A stretch of DNA of 35,554 nucleotides. Source: Verrucomicrobiaceae bacterium (GTDB lineage: Bacteria; Verrucomicrobiota; Verrucomicrobiia; Verrucomicrobiales; V1-33). The stretch is taken from NCBI GenBank assembly GCA_027486335.1, contig JAIXPK010000041.1:1-35554 (forward strand). The letters are read 5' to 3'. How positions within the stretch are numbered: position 1 is the first letter of the stretch; each line of letters starts with the position of its first letter. The notes under the pieces are model-generated. The model was not told where the DNA came from. It searched no databases and worked only from the letters and a program-made list of their open reading frames with translations. This document shows positions 7,926 to 16,662 of the stretch, piece by piece. The translations under genes and the position numbers were made by a program.

Positions 7926-8233
7926 ACACGCCACCAAAGACGCATTAACCCAAATTGTCAACACAACACGCCACCTAGGCCGCTTTCCAGAACACACATC
8001 AACCAGCCACCTTTGACCCTTTATAGCCACCATCCTTACCCAATACGCCATATCTGACGCACCATGAACCCGTACCACTCAAGAATGAACCAACACCGCT
8101 ACCACCCCCAAACCATCATCACCGCTCCCGTCATCACCCCACTCATCCCGCCCCCTCCTCTCCCACCAAGTCCCCCTCCGAACACGACCCTGGGAACCAC
8201 CGACCCCCAGCTCGGAATTCTCCCAACACGCCA

Positions 8234-8294
8234 TTCTCACTTCTCACTTCCTTCCCCCTCTCCCCACAAGCCATTCAAACTTCTCACTTCTCAC
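8234..8294. repeat. Heptanucleotide arrays (TTCTCAC) downstream block
   Basis: Units at 8234-8247 (two perfect TTCTCAC) and 8274-8294 (TTCAAAC, TTCTCAC, TTCTCAC), each preceded by GCCA and closed by TTCC. This is the same architecture as at 5856-5935 and 6193-6220. Confidence 0.65.
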
Positions 8295-8365
8295 TTCCCT
8301 CCCCTCCCCCGAAACACCCGTCACGCCTCCGCACCCCTCCGAACCCGTACCACTCCGAACCCGCA

Positions 8366-8616
8366 CCTCTCCCAACAAGAACGCGCCAACGGCGCACCCT
8401 AACGTAGCCCAGGGCAACGCCCTGGGTCCAACCCACCCCCATACCCGGAGCCCTGAAGGGGCGCCCTAACCTCTCCAGGGGCGGCAGCCCCTCCCTCCCA
8501 ACACGCCCCTCCGAACAAGCAGCCGCTGGCTCTGGACTCCTGGGACCATCACAGCTCTCTCTGCGCACGGAGTGCGCCTACGCGCCCCCTCCGAACAAGC
8601 CACCTCCCAACACGCT
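8366..8616. repeat. Right ~250-bp direct repeat flanking hipBA
   Basis: A second copy of the alpha + beta repeat (first copy 5944-6193). It contains the hairpin CCCAGGGC-AAC-GCCCTGGG at 8408-8426, AGGGGC-GGCA-GCCCCT, and the beta module at 8523-8577 with the perfect GCGCAC-GGA-GTGCGC hairpin at 8563-8577. The gap 7926-8712 holds the hipB promoter region and repeats only; no gene is seen. Confidence 0.7.
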
Positions 8617-8620
8617 CCCT

Positions 8621-8651
8621 TTTACTATTTACTATTCACTATTTACAATTT
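8621..8651. repeat. AT-rich heptanucleotide array (unit TTTACTA)
   Basis: Four units at strict 7-bp spacing, TTTACTA, TTTACTA, TTCACTA, TTTACAA, followed by TTT. It has the same period as the TTCTCAC arrays but a different, AT-rich unit, in an otherwise GC-rich region. Confidence 0.65.
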
Positions 8652-8672
8652 CTCCCCTCTCCAAACACGCAA

Positions 8673-8700
8673 TTCACACTTCTCACTTATCACTTCTCAC
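8673..8700. repeat. Heptanucleotide array adjoining the hsdR remnant
   Basis: Units TTCACAC, TTCTCAC, TTATCAC, TTCTCAC closed by TTCC, ending about 12 bp before the stop codon of the hsdR fragment. Confidence 0.65.
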
Positions 8701-9261
8701 TTCCAACCTCCCTCACACCCACTCCGCACAAAGCAACTCCGCCTGCGCCAGCACCGTCTTCACCGCCTCCTCCTGCAGGTCCGGGGGATAGCCGTGTCGG
8801 TTCAGGATCCGCTTCACCATCACCTTGATCTTGGCGCGGGCGCTTTCCCGCAGCGTCCAGTCGATCGTCACACTCTTCTTAACCTGACTGATCAACTCCG
8901 CCGCGATCACCTTGAGCTTCGCATCCCCCATCGCCTGTTTCGCGCTGTCATTCGATGCCAGCGCATCGTAAAACGCGATCTCATCATCCGTCAGGCCCAT
9001 GTCCTCTCCCCGCTTCGTGGCGGCGTCGAGGTTCTTCGCAAGCTTGATCAACTCCTCGATCACCTCCATCGTCGAGATCGCCCGATTGTGATAGGCGTTG
9101 AGGGTCTTCTTGAGTTTCTCAGAGAACACCTGGCTCTGCACAAGATTCCGCTTCGACCGCACCTTGAGTTCGTCCTTGAGCAACTTCTCCAACAGCTCAG
9201 CCGCGACGTTCTTGTGCTTCAGCCCGCGCACCTCGGCGAGGAACTGATCGCTCAGGATCGA

Positions 9262-9341
9262 GCCGAGGGAGTGAGGAGCGACCGAGACCGGCAACGCGCA
9301 GCGTTGGGCGCAGCCCGACTGAGCCGGGGGCGAAGGAGTCA
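9262..9341 (-). mobile_element. hsdR-interrupting hairpin element, copy E1 (80 bp)
   Basis: On the minus strand it runs from TGACTCCTTCGC to CCCTCGGC, between ATT (Ile of PDI) and TCG (Ser of SILSD). It brings an in-frame TGA at once and shifts the frame by 80 bp. Inside are two adjacent hairpins, GGGC-TGC-GCCC and CAACGC-TGC-GCGTTG, then the GTCTCGGTC segment shared with the other copies. Confidence 0.8.
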
Positions 9342-9558
9342 AATATCCGGCTTGGGTAACCCGGCGGCCGTGAAGACATCGATCACCTCGCCCTCCGTCG
9401 TGATCGCCTTGCTCACCAGCTGGCGGATCGCCGCGTCGATCTGCTCGGGCGTCTTTCGGTTCTGGCTGCTCTGCTTGTTCAGCGCCGCTTGCAGCGCCTG
9501 AAAGAATGAGACGTCATCCCGAATCTCCGTCGCCTCGTCACTCGCGGCGCAGAGCGCA

Positions 9559-9622
9559 GCCGAGCGGAGCGAGACAGACTGCCGACAGGCAGCCCGAAGG
9601 GTGAACGCGGGGGCGTTCATCA
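9559..9622 (-). mobile_element. hsdR-interrupting hairpin element, copy E4 (64 bp, divergent)
   Basis: It starts TGATGAACGCCC and ends GCTCGGC, inserted between two T residues. Without it the protein reads [20 protein letters not shown], as expected of HsdR. It has the hairpins CCC-TTC-GGG and CTGCC-TGTC-GGCAG, followed by TCTGTCTCGCTC. It is shorter and the most divergent at its 5' part; membership of the family rests on its ends, hairpin order and TCTGTCTC segment. Confidence 0.65.
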
Positions 9623-9996
9623 ACCGCCCGGGAAAGTTCCGTCACCACCTGCACCCAGCGTTTCTTGCCATCTTCCTGTTCGAGAATGTGCTGCTGCCCA
9701 GCCGGGATCAGTTGCAGGCGCTCGGTCGGCGTGCCGCTGGTCCAGTTGTCCCAGTCGAAACCATGCATCATGTCACAAGCGATCCCGTGTTTCTCCAGCA
9801 TCACCGCGATCGCCTGCGCCGTATCGAACGTCGCGTCGCCCTGACCGCCGCTTTCCGTGTAGGTCATGAGCGCCTTCTTCAGCTGATCGGCGAGCCCCAG
9901 ATAATCCACCACCAGACCACCCGGCTTGTCGCGAAACACCCGGTTCACGCGCGCGATCGCCTGCATGAGGCCGTGGCCCTGCATCGGCTTGTCGGC

Positions 9997-10029
<33 letters not shown>

Positions 10030-10182
10030 AGTCAGCCACATGTCCCGCACGATCACAATCTTGAACGGATCCTTGGAATCCTTGAACCGGTTCGCCAGCT
10101 TCCGCCGCGCCTCCTTACTCCCGATGTGCTTCTGCCACTCGGGTCCGTCCTCCGCGCTGCCAGTCATCACGACTTTCAGGAC

Positions 10183-10240
10183 CGTAGAACGAGTTTTCCA
10201 ACTCGTTCCCTCCTCAACGCACTGGAAAGTCCCTTCTACG
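10183..10240 (-). repeat. 58-bp hairpin element carried in frame inside hsdR
   Basis: It is bounded by CGTAGAA and TTCTACG, reverse complements of each other. Inside is the hairpin GAACGAGTT-GGAA-AACTCGTTC. The encoded stretch ([17 protein letters not shown]) falls between [10 protein letters not shown] and [12 protein letters not shown], which are nearly adjacent in typical HsdR. The insert therefore adds residues without breaking the frame. It is unlike the E1-E4 elements in sequence. Confidence 0.6.
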
Positions 10241-10296
10241 TCTCCTTCCGCCCAATCAGGCCGCAGCTTGATCAGCGCGCTGCAGAGATCCACACA

Positions 10297-10380
10297 ACCG
10301 AGGGAGGCAGGCGGGCCGACCGAGATAGACAGCACGCATTGCTGGGCGAAGCCCGACCGAGCGGGGCCGCGAGGGAGTCA
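10297..10380 (-). mobile_element. hsdR-interrupting hairpin element, copy E3 (84 bp)
   Basis: It starts TGACTCCCTCGC and ends CCCTCGGT, between ATT (Ile of SRRI) and TGT (Cys of CVDL). It gives an immediate in-frame TGA. Hairpins are GGGC-TTC-GCCC and CAGCA-ATGCG-TGCTG, then TCTATCTCGGTC. The second hairpin has different arms from E1 but is still perfectly paired. Confidence 0.8.
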
Positions 10381-10442
10381 AATCCGACGGCTCAGGCAGA
10401 CCACAATCGCCTTGCCGTCCATCGCCTCCACGCGCTTCTCGA

Positions 10443-10525
10443 GCCGAACTCAGCAAGTGGGCTGAGTGAGACAGACAACGCAAAGTGTTGGGCGCAGCCC
10501 GACTGAGCAGGATGCGAAGGAGTCA
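10443..10525 (-). mobile_element. hsdR-interrupting hairpin element, copy E2 (83 bp)
   Basis: It starts TGACTCCTTCGCATCC and ends GAGTTCGGC, splitting the codon of Phe in VAQFEKR between its two T residues. The upstream frame reads through the element and then stays out of frame. Hairpins are GGGC-TGC-GCCC, CAAC/GTTG arms, and an extra CTCAGC-CCACTT-GCTGAG near the 3' end. TCTGTCTCACTC matches the other copies. Confidence 0.8.
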
Positions 10526-10751
10526 ACTGCGCCACCAGGTCGGCAGCCACCAGAGCGATGCGTTTCGGATCGCCCACCAGCGCCTCCAGTGCGGCCCATT
10601 TCGTCTTGAGCTTTTCCTTCTTCGTCAGCTCCTCGCCTTCGGTGATTTCCTCAAACTCCGCGTCGAGCTTCGGCAGTTCGGCGGCGTTCAGGCTGAGCTT
10701 GGAAATGCGGCTCTCGTAATAGATCGGCACCGTGGCCTTGTCGGCGACGCT

Positions 10752-11582
10752 TCAAATCATCGAGGCTAACGAACCAGGCTGAACCCTGGCACCAGGATAC
10801 TGAGCAAGGATTTGGCCTTTAAGGCTCCGGAGAAAATTGGCGGGACCGAATTCTGGCAGAAGGATTCGATGGTTCGGTTTCTTCCCGTTGATTGACTCGT
10901 CTGTGACGATGAACGCACCGGCATCGTAAAGACGCGCGCCCACGCTTTGCTTCATGAATATCTTGTAGCGCTCGGCGTAGGACGGGCCTTTGAATGTCTC
11001 GACTTCATCACTGCCGGCCATCCGAAAAGGAGGCATGGTGAGAAAGTGAGGTTGCTTGATGCGGACAGGTTTCCCGTCTGAGTCTGGTTGGTATTTGCCG
11101 ACGAAGAGATAGCCGAGCCACGGGCGCGGCTGCTGCCGTTCAAAACCAGACTGACCGTAAGTGACCCAGAAGTCATGGGCATTGCCGATACTCTCTTCAA
11201 GCCGGTTGTTCTGATTGTTGCCAATACTCTTATCCTGCGATTTGAACTCCACTGCGGCATAGAGCACCGGGCCGACCGCGTCACTTTTGGCAGGATGAAA
11301 GCGGCTATTTGCCAAGACGATTAAATCCCAGTTCTTGGACGGGCGAAAGTAGGATGGGAGGATTGAAGGCGTGGTAGAAAGATGGCCACCGGCAAAGATG
11401 TGGGCTGGGTTTACGCCCAGTCCGACCAGAAAATCCCGAATGGTGATCGCGAAACCATCCATCGTCTTGCCGTGAAGATTCACATCACGGGTGCCTCCCT
11501 GAGTCTTCTTGGATTTTGCGGTGCTCTTCGAGCTCCACCAATGTTTGACGGCGTTGTGAAAGAGTTCCGTTTCTGCTGGCAT
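10752..11582 (-). CDS. Type II restriction endonuclease, PaeR7I/XhoI family
   Basis: 276 residues from the ATG at 11582; a TTG two codons earlier (11588) overlaps the methyltransferase stop as TTGA and may also serve. PaeR7I and XhoI cut CTCGAG, and the family is small and homogeneous, so this site is likely but inferred. A PD-(D/E)xK catalytic core is visible: Asp86 in NWDLIVL, then AAVEFKSQ with Glu112 and Lys114. NNQNNRLEESIGNAHDFW after it is characteristic of the family. Length is close to the ~245 residues of known members. It lies directly downstream of its methyltransferase. Its stop codon abuts the truncated hsdR frame, marking a recombination joint. Fewer C/G-ending codons are used than in the flanking operons. 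Confidence 0.85.
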   Translation of the reverse strand: MPAETELFHNAVKHWWSSKSTAKSKKTQGGTRDVNLHGKTMDGFAITIRDFLVGLGVNPAHIFAGGHLSTTPSILPSYFRPSKNWDLIVLANSRFHPAKSDAVGPVLYAAVEFKSQDKSIGNNQNNRLEESIGNAHDFWVTYGQSGFERQQPRPWLGYLFVGKYQPDSDGKPVRIKQPHFLTMPPFRMAGSDEVETFKGPSYAERYKIFMKQSVGARLYDAGAFIVTDESINGKKPNHRILLPEFGPANFLRSLKGQILAQYPGARVQPGSLASMI

Positions 11583-11584
11583 AG

Positions 11585-13219
11585 TCAAAGTGGGAGGGAA
11601 TCAATCTGGTAGGCTTCCAAGGCTGCACGCGTTGCCAGCGCCACGTCTTGGGTGTCGAAGGCTTGGCGGAGAGTCTCAGCGAGTTCGTGTGAGATGTTCT
11701 CTGGGGCTGGCACACGGATTCGACGGAGGTATTGCGCCTGAAAGCGCAGGAACCCGCCCCGCATCCGAACGCCATAGCAGTGAATGAAAAACTCGCCAAC
11801 CGCTGACATGAGCAGCCCGCCAAGCACGCGCAGGTCCCACGTTTCCGAAGTGATCCAGTAGAGGTTGTGCTGCGGATAGGTTTTTCCAAGGTCGAGCGTC
11901 GGGAGGAGCCGGTCCTTGATGTCCGCGATGTAGAGCTTTTGCTTCGCAAAGAGCCGCAGGTTCACCCGGTCAATGGTCTTGTGCCATTGCAGCGGGCGCT
12001 CCTTTGCCGTGTGCCTGCTCGTCAGCAGATCATAGTGCGGCCTCAGATAAGCCTCGAAGCGCGGATAGGCTTGAAGATCGATCAGACCTTGCTCGTTCCA
12101 CGGGTTTACGAGGTAGCGCCCTGACCACGCCACTTTCCCCGCCTTCAAGTCCGACGCCATGGCGAGCGGGAGCAGGCGATCCGGTTCAATGTCCGGTCGG
12201 TCATCCGTGATGAAAACCCGGTCGGCACCGGTTGCTACGCCAATGCCAATCTGGGTTCCGGTGGCTTTGCTTTCAAGGGGCAGGCACGTCGCTTCGAGAC
12301 GTTTGAGAAGTTGCAACGCTTCCAGTGATGAGCACGGCCAAGGCTCACTGCCGCGGAACCAGTCTGGAAAACGCGCCACTCGCAAAATGCTGCTCGAACG
12401 GGCTTCGCAGAGCAAGCTTTCCACTTCCTCGCGGCTGGCCTTCTCAATGCCGGGCAGTGCTTTAGCAACGACGACGGGGCCTTGTTTCTCTTGCGCGATA
12501 ATCGTGACCGCAGGGTAAGCCGAAACATCGGTTTCGAAGGCGGCGACATCATGTGCCTCAATCACGCAGCGCACGTTGTATCCTTCCGTCGTGATGAACT
12601 CGCGCAGGGCACTGCCGTAATCATTGAGCATCCAGCGGTCGGCGCAGATGTAGGCGCAAACACCACCTGGTTTAAGTTGCAGGAGCGCCGCTTGGTAAAA
12701 CGCCACGTAAACATCAGCCCGGCCCCGCATGGCGCTAAAGCCACTGCGATAGAACGCAGCTTTGTCCTCCGGGATTTCTTCCAACCGGATATAAGGCGGA
12801 TTGCCAATGACGAAATCGGCGATGGGGAAAGCGAGCGAAGCTTCGAGGAAATCGTCGATTCGAATCCAGCTCCGCGCCAGCAAGGAAGCAGTCGGAGCGG
12901 GAATTCCGAGATCGAGAAGCGTAGCGCAGACGAGCCCCATGGCCTTTTCGGCGGCAGCGGGGTCAATCTCAAAAGCGCAAATCGCCTGAGCGGCCTGCTC
13001 AACAGGAATGCCGTGGAGGCGGCAGGATTTAATCAGGCGTCGAACCATGCCTTGAAGAAAGGCCCCATCTCCTGCTGAAGGCTCCAACGCGACGAGGCGA
13101 GCAAGAGAGCGCTCTGGCAAATACCCAGCCAGATCAAGGATGAGTTCCACCATCCATGGTTTGGTGTAAATGACGCCCGCCACGCGCGGCGGAACTAGAT
13201 CGATGACGGCGGTGCTCAC
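11585..13219 (-). CDS. DNA adenine methyltransferase of the PaeR7I/XhoI-like system
   Basis: 544 residues from the GTG at 13219, chosen because it overlaps the preceding small frame as GTGA and lies 11 nt after AAAGAAG. A TTG at 13276 would add 19 residues of no clear homology. It is an N6-adenine methyltransferase: motif I is ALEPSAGDGAFL (about 44-55), followed by FEIDPAAAEKA, and the catalytic motif IV is NPPY (140-143) in FVIGNPPYIRLEEIP. The long C-terminal part (TGTQIGIGVATGADRVFI ... YIADIKDRLLPTLD ... HNLYWITSETWDL) resembles the target-recognition part of Eco57I/PaeR7I-type enzymes. It should protect the host against the adjacent endonuclease. Methylation site inferred: CTCGAG. Confidence 0.85.
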   Translation of the reverse strand: MSTAVIDLVPPRVAGVIYTKPWMVELILDLAGYLPERSLARLVALEPSAGDGAFLQGMVRRLIKSCRLHGIPVEQAAQAICAFEIDPAAAEKAMGLVCATLLDLGIPAPTASLLARSWIRIDDFLEASLAFPIADFVIGNPPYIRLEEIPEDKAAFYRSGFSAMRGRADVYVAFYQAALLQLKPGGVCAYICADRWMLNDYGSALREFITTEGYNVRCVIEAHDVAAFETDVSAYPAVTIIAQEKQGPVVVAKALPGIEKASREEVESLLCEARSSSILRVARFPDWFRGSEPWPCSSLEALQLLKRLEATCLPLESKATGTQIGIGVATGADRVFITDDRPDIEPDRLLPLAMASDLKAGKVAWSGRYLVNPWNEQGLIDLQAYPRFEAYLRPHYDLLTSRHTAKERPLQWHKTIDRVNLRLFAKQKLYIADIKDRLLPTLDLGKTYPQHNLYWITSETWDLRVLGGLLMSAVGEFFIHCYGVRMRGGFLRFQAQYLRRIRVPAPENISHELAETLRQAFDTQDVALATRAALEAYQIDSLPL

Positions 13220-13356
13220 AAAACTGAACTTCTTTCGGGTGAATTGCGCATTGTGCGGCCCCAGCTTGGGCTGCAATCGGAGTTTAACCTATTGAATCCG
13301 CTCACGCGATGGCCGGGTTTCATGATTTTGAGGCCGCCAGTTGCAGGGGCGTTCAT
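13216..13356 (-). CDS. Small open frame (46 residues) coupled to both neighbours
   Basis: Its ATG at 13356 overlaps the stop of the DUF262 gene (ATGA), and its TGA overlaps the GTG start of the methyltransferase (GTGA). It thus fills the 137-bp gap exactly with 4-nt overlaps on both sides. The product starts [20 protein letters not shown] and ends PERSSVL. It is basic and serine-rich, with no helix-turn-helix or other known fold, so it is not an obvious controller (C) protein. It may be a translational coupler, or it may be chance. Confidence 0.4.
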   Translation of the reverse strand: MNAPATGGLKIMKPGHRVSGFNRLNSDCSPSWGRTMRNSPERSSVL

Positions 13357-15476
13357 GATTCGCCCCCGTTTCCGAGTTGCAGATCGAGAGATTGCCGAAC
13401 CAAGCCAATCACATACGGCAACTCATTCAGATTTGAGAGCCCTATTTCAACGTCACCATTCCCCCATCGGCCAATGTCAGTGACGTCTTTGCAAAGTCCC
13501 TTCGGGTCGTTCACCTCGGAGAACCGCATGTTTAGCGCGAGCCTCAGACGCTTGGCTTGGGGCACAACGTCCACGAAGTTCGTCTCCGCTTTGTATGCGA
13601 CATAGAGCTTTAGAAACTCCTCGCTCACGCAGGGGTCGAGTGCGAGCACGGCTTTGCGGAACGCTTCAAACAAGGCGCTCATGTTTGGTGTGAGCAAATT
13701 TGGGTGGTCATCGAGGGTGTATGCCGTGACCGCGTCAGCCTTCCGGTGGTAGGCATCCAAAATATCCTGCTGCAGCTTCGGCGCGGGCCAGACACCAACT
13801 CCTGTTTCAGCGAGCTTTCCAGCACGGATCTTGATGGCCGCCTCGTCCCACATCTCCAGAATGCCCAGCCCTTGATTCAGCTTGAGTGGGCTTTGCTTCA
13901 ACCCCTTCTCGGGTGCATCGGGCATGTCACGCTTTTCGGCGAAGGCACGGTCGCTGTAGTCACTGTTGTAGGCGGTGAGCGTGAGATTGCCGAGCGTGTG
14001 AAGCCACGTTTGCTGGATGCGTTGCCATTCGTCGCCGAGAGCGTCGCGCCACTTTAGCGACAGGTTCTCGTTCTGCGGAAGGAGGTGTTCGATGGTGTAT
14101 TCGTCCACCTCTACGCGCTCCTTGCGTCCGTAGTTTTCCAAACGGCGAAGCCAGTAGCTTCGGCTGCGGAAGTTGTAGATGTCGCGAGTCTGGAAGTCCC
14201 GGCGGAACTCGTCGTCAGAAGGGAACCGCCGATACGAAGGCAGTCCGAGGAAATGCGCCTGAACGCTTTCGAAGTATCGGTCCTTCTTCAGCGCCTTCGT
14301 GAACGTGGCAAACGTCTTGTTCATCGAGTTCGTGGGGATAGCACAGATTGCTCGACGGAAGACATAAGCCTCGATTAGCCGCACGCTGGCCAGTAGGTCA
14401 GCCTTCGAGAGCATGTCCGCCTTGTAGTCGTGATACAACTCCAGCAGGAACGGATAAGCTACGTCCACCTTCAGCTCGCGCAGGTCCTGGAAGGCGAGCT
14501 TGAGGTCGACGTCGGGATCGCTCCCCAGTGCCATTGCGCAGAAATGCCGCGCGTAGTCTCGGATTTCACGCACGAGGCTTTCGATGTGAGTCTTGTCGTC
14601 GGGAAAGTCGGCTCGCGAGGTTCGCGCATGGCCTTTGAAGGCGTCGTAAACCGCGTTGATGTTTGGAATCTCGCCCGTCATCACCGTCAGATAATGCCGC
14701 ATGAACCCATCGAAGTGCGTGCCGTAGGCTTCCTGCCCGAAGTCCAGTTCCATCGGTCGCCAGAACTGTTCGTAGAGCTTCGTTTGCAGCACCGGCTCTA
14801 ACCCCATCAGGATGAAATTTCGGATGAGGTCGGCCTGGCTCAGTTCCTTGCCTGTCGAGTTCATACTCTCGAAAATGAGCTGCGGGTTGTCCTGGTCGCG
14901 GGTCAGAGCGATGTCCACCACCACCAGCTTCGCCAGCCCCCGGCACAAGGTCGCCAACTCGACCTTGTCTTCGCCAATCCACCGTTTGAAGGAGTCAAAA
15001 TTCGCGTTGATACGAATCGAGGGTTGCTGCGGCGGTTCACCATCGCCCACGAGTGCAGTCAGCGATGGCTTGTCAGTCTGCGAGAGCAGCAGCTTGAAAT
15101 GTCGCTCGCCGGTCTCTTCCGGGTTTACCAAATAGTAATTCTTGATCTTCCGTTGCGAGAACCCGTCGAACGGTTCGCTGTCGGCCACCGCTTTGGCGAG
15201 GGCGGCCAGTAATAGAGAAACTGTCGTGAGTCGTTGCTGACCGTCGATGACCAGCAGCGGCGTTTGATGCGTGACCTGCGAGAGCCCGCTCTCGACATAT
15301 ACAATTGAGCCGACGAAGTGGACGGCAATCTTATCGCTGCTGCCACAGCGCACGATGTCATCCCACAGTTGGCGGCATTCTTTCTCGGTCCACGAATAGG
15401 TGCGCTGGTAGATGGGGATGACGAACTGCGGCGACTTTTTGAGGAAATCCAGGAGCTTGGCTTCAGTGGCTTTCAT
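13353..15476 (-). CDS. GmrSD-like DUF262/DUF1524/DUF5655 protein (type IV restriction-like)
   Basis: 707 residues. The N-terminal DUF262 (ParB/Srx-like) domain shows [12 protein letters not shown] (about 18-29) and the nucleotide-site motif [10 protein letters not shown] (76-85). The DUF1524 His-Me nuclease-like domain (about 455-525) shows [17 protein letters not shown] and a following asparagine in [10 protein letters not shown]. The C-terminus (about 590-705) is a DUF5655 domain: [46 protein letters not shown]. The first two domains together resemble GmrSD, which cleaves glucosylated hydroxymethylcytosine phage DNA using NTP; the target here is unknown. Both active regions appear intact. 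It overlaps the truncated hsdM by ATGA upstream and the small frame by ATGA downstream. Confidence 0.85.
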   Translation of the reverse strand: MKATEAKLLDFLKKSPQFVIPIYQRTYSWTEKECRQLWDDIVRCGSSDKIAVHFVGSIVYVESGLSQVTHQTPLLVIDGQQRLTTVSLLLAALAKAVADSEPFDGFSQRKIKNYYLVNPEETGERHFKLLLSQTDKPSLTALVGDGEPPQQPSIRINANFDSFKRWIGEDKVELATLCRGLAKLVVVDIALTRDQDNPQLIFESMNSTGKELSQADLIRNFILMGLEPVLQTKLYEQFWRPMELDFGQEAYGTHFDGFMRHYLTVMTGEIPNINAVYDAFKGHARTSRADFPDDKTHIESLVREIRDYARHFCAMALGSDPDVDLKLAFQDLRELKVDVAYPFLLELYHDYKADMLSKADLLASVRLIEAYVFRRAICAIPTNSMNKTFATFTKALKKDRYFESVQAHFLGLPSYRRFPSDDEFRRDFQTRDIYNFRSRSYWLRRLENYGRKERVEVDEYTIEHLLPQNENLSLKWRDALGDEWQRIQQTWLHTLGNLTLTAYNSDYSDRAFAEKRDMPDAPEKGLKQSPLKLNQGLGILEMWDEAAIKIRAGKLAETGVGVWPAPKLQQDILDAYHRKADAVTAYTLDDHPNLLTPNMSALFEAFRKAVLALDPCVSEEFLKLYVAYKAETNFVDVVPQAKRLRLALNMRFSEVNDPKGLCKDVTDIGRWGNGDVEIGLSNLNELPYVIGLVRQSLDLQLGNGGES

Positions 15477-15568
15477 ATTCGTTCAGAGTTCTCGGTGAAG
15501 GCGTGGTGCAGCCTCAAAGGCTTCAATTCGGCACTCGCACTTGGCGATGACCTCGAAGCCGGTGGTAG
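15473..15568 (-). other. Foreign tail on hsdM, probably the 3' end of another gene
   Basis: From 15568 the sequence is no longer HsdM. In a different frame it reads [19 protein letters not shown] and on to HREL and a TGA, ending 8 nt before the DUF262 ATG. This looks like the natural C-terminus of a gene that once stood upstream of DUF262. It also contains a small hairpin, AGCCT-CAA-AGGCT (plus strand, 15510-15522). The alternative, an inserted repeat, is not excluded. Confidence 0.4.
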
Positions 15569-16573
15569 CGGCGCGAGGTGGTGGATGAAGTGCTGCACCC
15601 ACGCAAAGTTGGCATTCCCCTTCGGCGGGACACCGAACTGCCAGCGCACGTCGTCATCCTTCCGGAACCAGTCGGAGTCATTGAAGGGCGGATTCGCGAG
15701 CACGTAGTCAGCGCGAAGGTCGGGATGCTGGACGTTGCGGAAGGTGTCGGCGTGTTCCTTGCCAATATCGGCCTCGATCCCGCGGATCGCGAGGTTCATG
15801 ATCGCGAGGCGGCGCGTGGTGGCGTTGCTCTCCTGGCCGTAGATGGAAATGTCCCCGAGCTTGCCGCCGTGGGATTCCACGAACTTCTCCGACTGCACGA
15901 ACATGCCGCCGGAGCCGCAGGCAGGGTCGTAGATGCGGCCTTTGTACGGGGCGAGCATCTCGACCAGCAGGCGCACGACGCAGGACGGAGTGTAGAACTG
16001 CCCGCCGTTCTTGCCCTCGGCGCTCGCAAAGCGGGTCAGGAAATACTCATACACGCGGCCGAGCAGATCGACGGAGCGGTGGGTCTTCTCGCCCTCGCTG
16101 GCGGCCGTGAGGCTGATCGTGGCGATGAGGTCGATCAACTCCCCCAGCCGGTGTTTATCCAACCCCGGACGCGCATAGTCCTTCGGCAGTACCCCCTTGA
16201 GGCGCGGGTTGTCGCGCTCGATGGCGACCATAGCGTCATCGACAACTTTGCCGATGGTGGGCTGCTTGGCATTGGCCTGCAGGTGGGACCAGCGGGCATC
16301 GGCGGGCACCCAGAAGACGTTCTCGGCCTTGTATTCGTCCGGGTCTTCAGGATCAGCCCCCGCATAGTCCCCTTCTCCGGCGACGAGCTTGGCGCGATGC
16401 TCCTCGAAGGTGTCCGAGATGTACTTCAGGAAAATCAGGCCGAGGACGACATGCTTGTACTCCGCCGCGTCCATGTTGTTGCGTAGCTTGTCAGCAGCGA
16501 GCCACAGTTTGGCCTCGAAGCCAATGGTAGCAGTGGACTCTTTCGTCTCAGACGATTTGCGACGGGCAGGCAT
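15473..16573 (-). CDS. hsdM: Type I methyltransferase subunit HsdM, C-terminally truncated
   Basis: 366 residues from the ATG at 16573 ([13 protein letters not shown], as in relatives); an ATG at 16603 is also possible. HsdM methylates adenine as part of a complex with HsdS. Present are the N-terminal helical domain ([20 protein letters not shown]), motif [12 protein letters not shown] (about 213-223) and the catalytic NPPF (about 293-296). Normal HsdM text stops after [13 protein letters not shown] (15569). The last 31 residues, [12 protein letters not shown] onward, are unlike HsdM, so about 110-130 residues, including the C-terminal helices that contact HsdS, are missing. There is no hsdS. 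The stop overlaps the DUF262 start. It is probably inactive as part of a type I system, although its catalytic core is complete. Confidence 0.8.
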   Translation of the reverse strand: MPARRKSSETKESTATIGFEAKLWLAADKLRNNMDAAEYKHVVLGLIFLKYISDTFEEHRAKLVAGEGDYAGADPEDPDEYKAENVFWVPADARWSHLQANAKQPTIGKVVDDAMVAIERDNPRLKGVLPKDYARPGLDKHRLGELIDLIATISLTAASEGEKTHRSVDLLGRVYEYFLTRFASAEGKNGGQFYTPSCVVRLLVEMLAPYKGRIYDPACGSGGMFVQSEKFVESHGGKLGDISIYGQESNATTRRLAIMNLAIRGIEADIGKEHADTFRNVQHPDLRADYVLANPPFNDSDWFRKDDDVRWQFGVPPKGNANFAWVQHFIHHLAPLPPASRSSPSASAELKPLRLHHAFTENSERI

Positions 16574-16662
16574 GGATCTAGTGGAACGCTTTCCTGTTTC
16601 CATTTCCTATAGCCAGCCCCCGCCCCCTGTCAGCCGATTTCCTCCGCATTCCAGGCTCCCCC

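Noticed and set aside
6295..8016. Plus-strand frame of 573 codons opposite hipA/hipB
   Set aside because: It is Arg/His/Leu/Pro-rich and antisense to genes with complete kinase and HTH motifs.
5856..8700. Possible CRISPR array in the repeat-rich gaps
   Set aside because: The units are 7 bp in direct tandem or imperfect hairpin modules. There are no 25-35 bp repeats with equal unique spacers and no cas genes.
9197..9379. Small independent genes at the hsdR interruptions
   Set aside because: Such frames cross the inserted elements and use hsdR sequence in shifted frames.
13219..13276. TTG start at 13276 for the methyltransferase
   Set aside because: The added 19 residues have no clear homology, and the GTG at 13219 has a better upstream AAAGAAG and an exact overlap with the preceding small frame.
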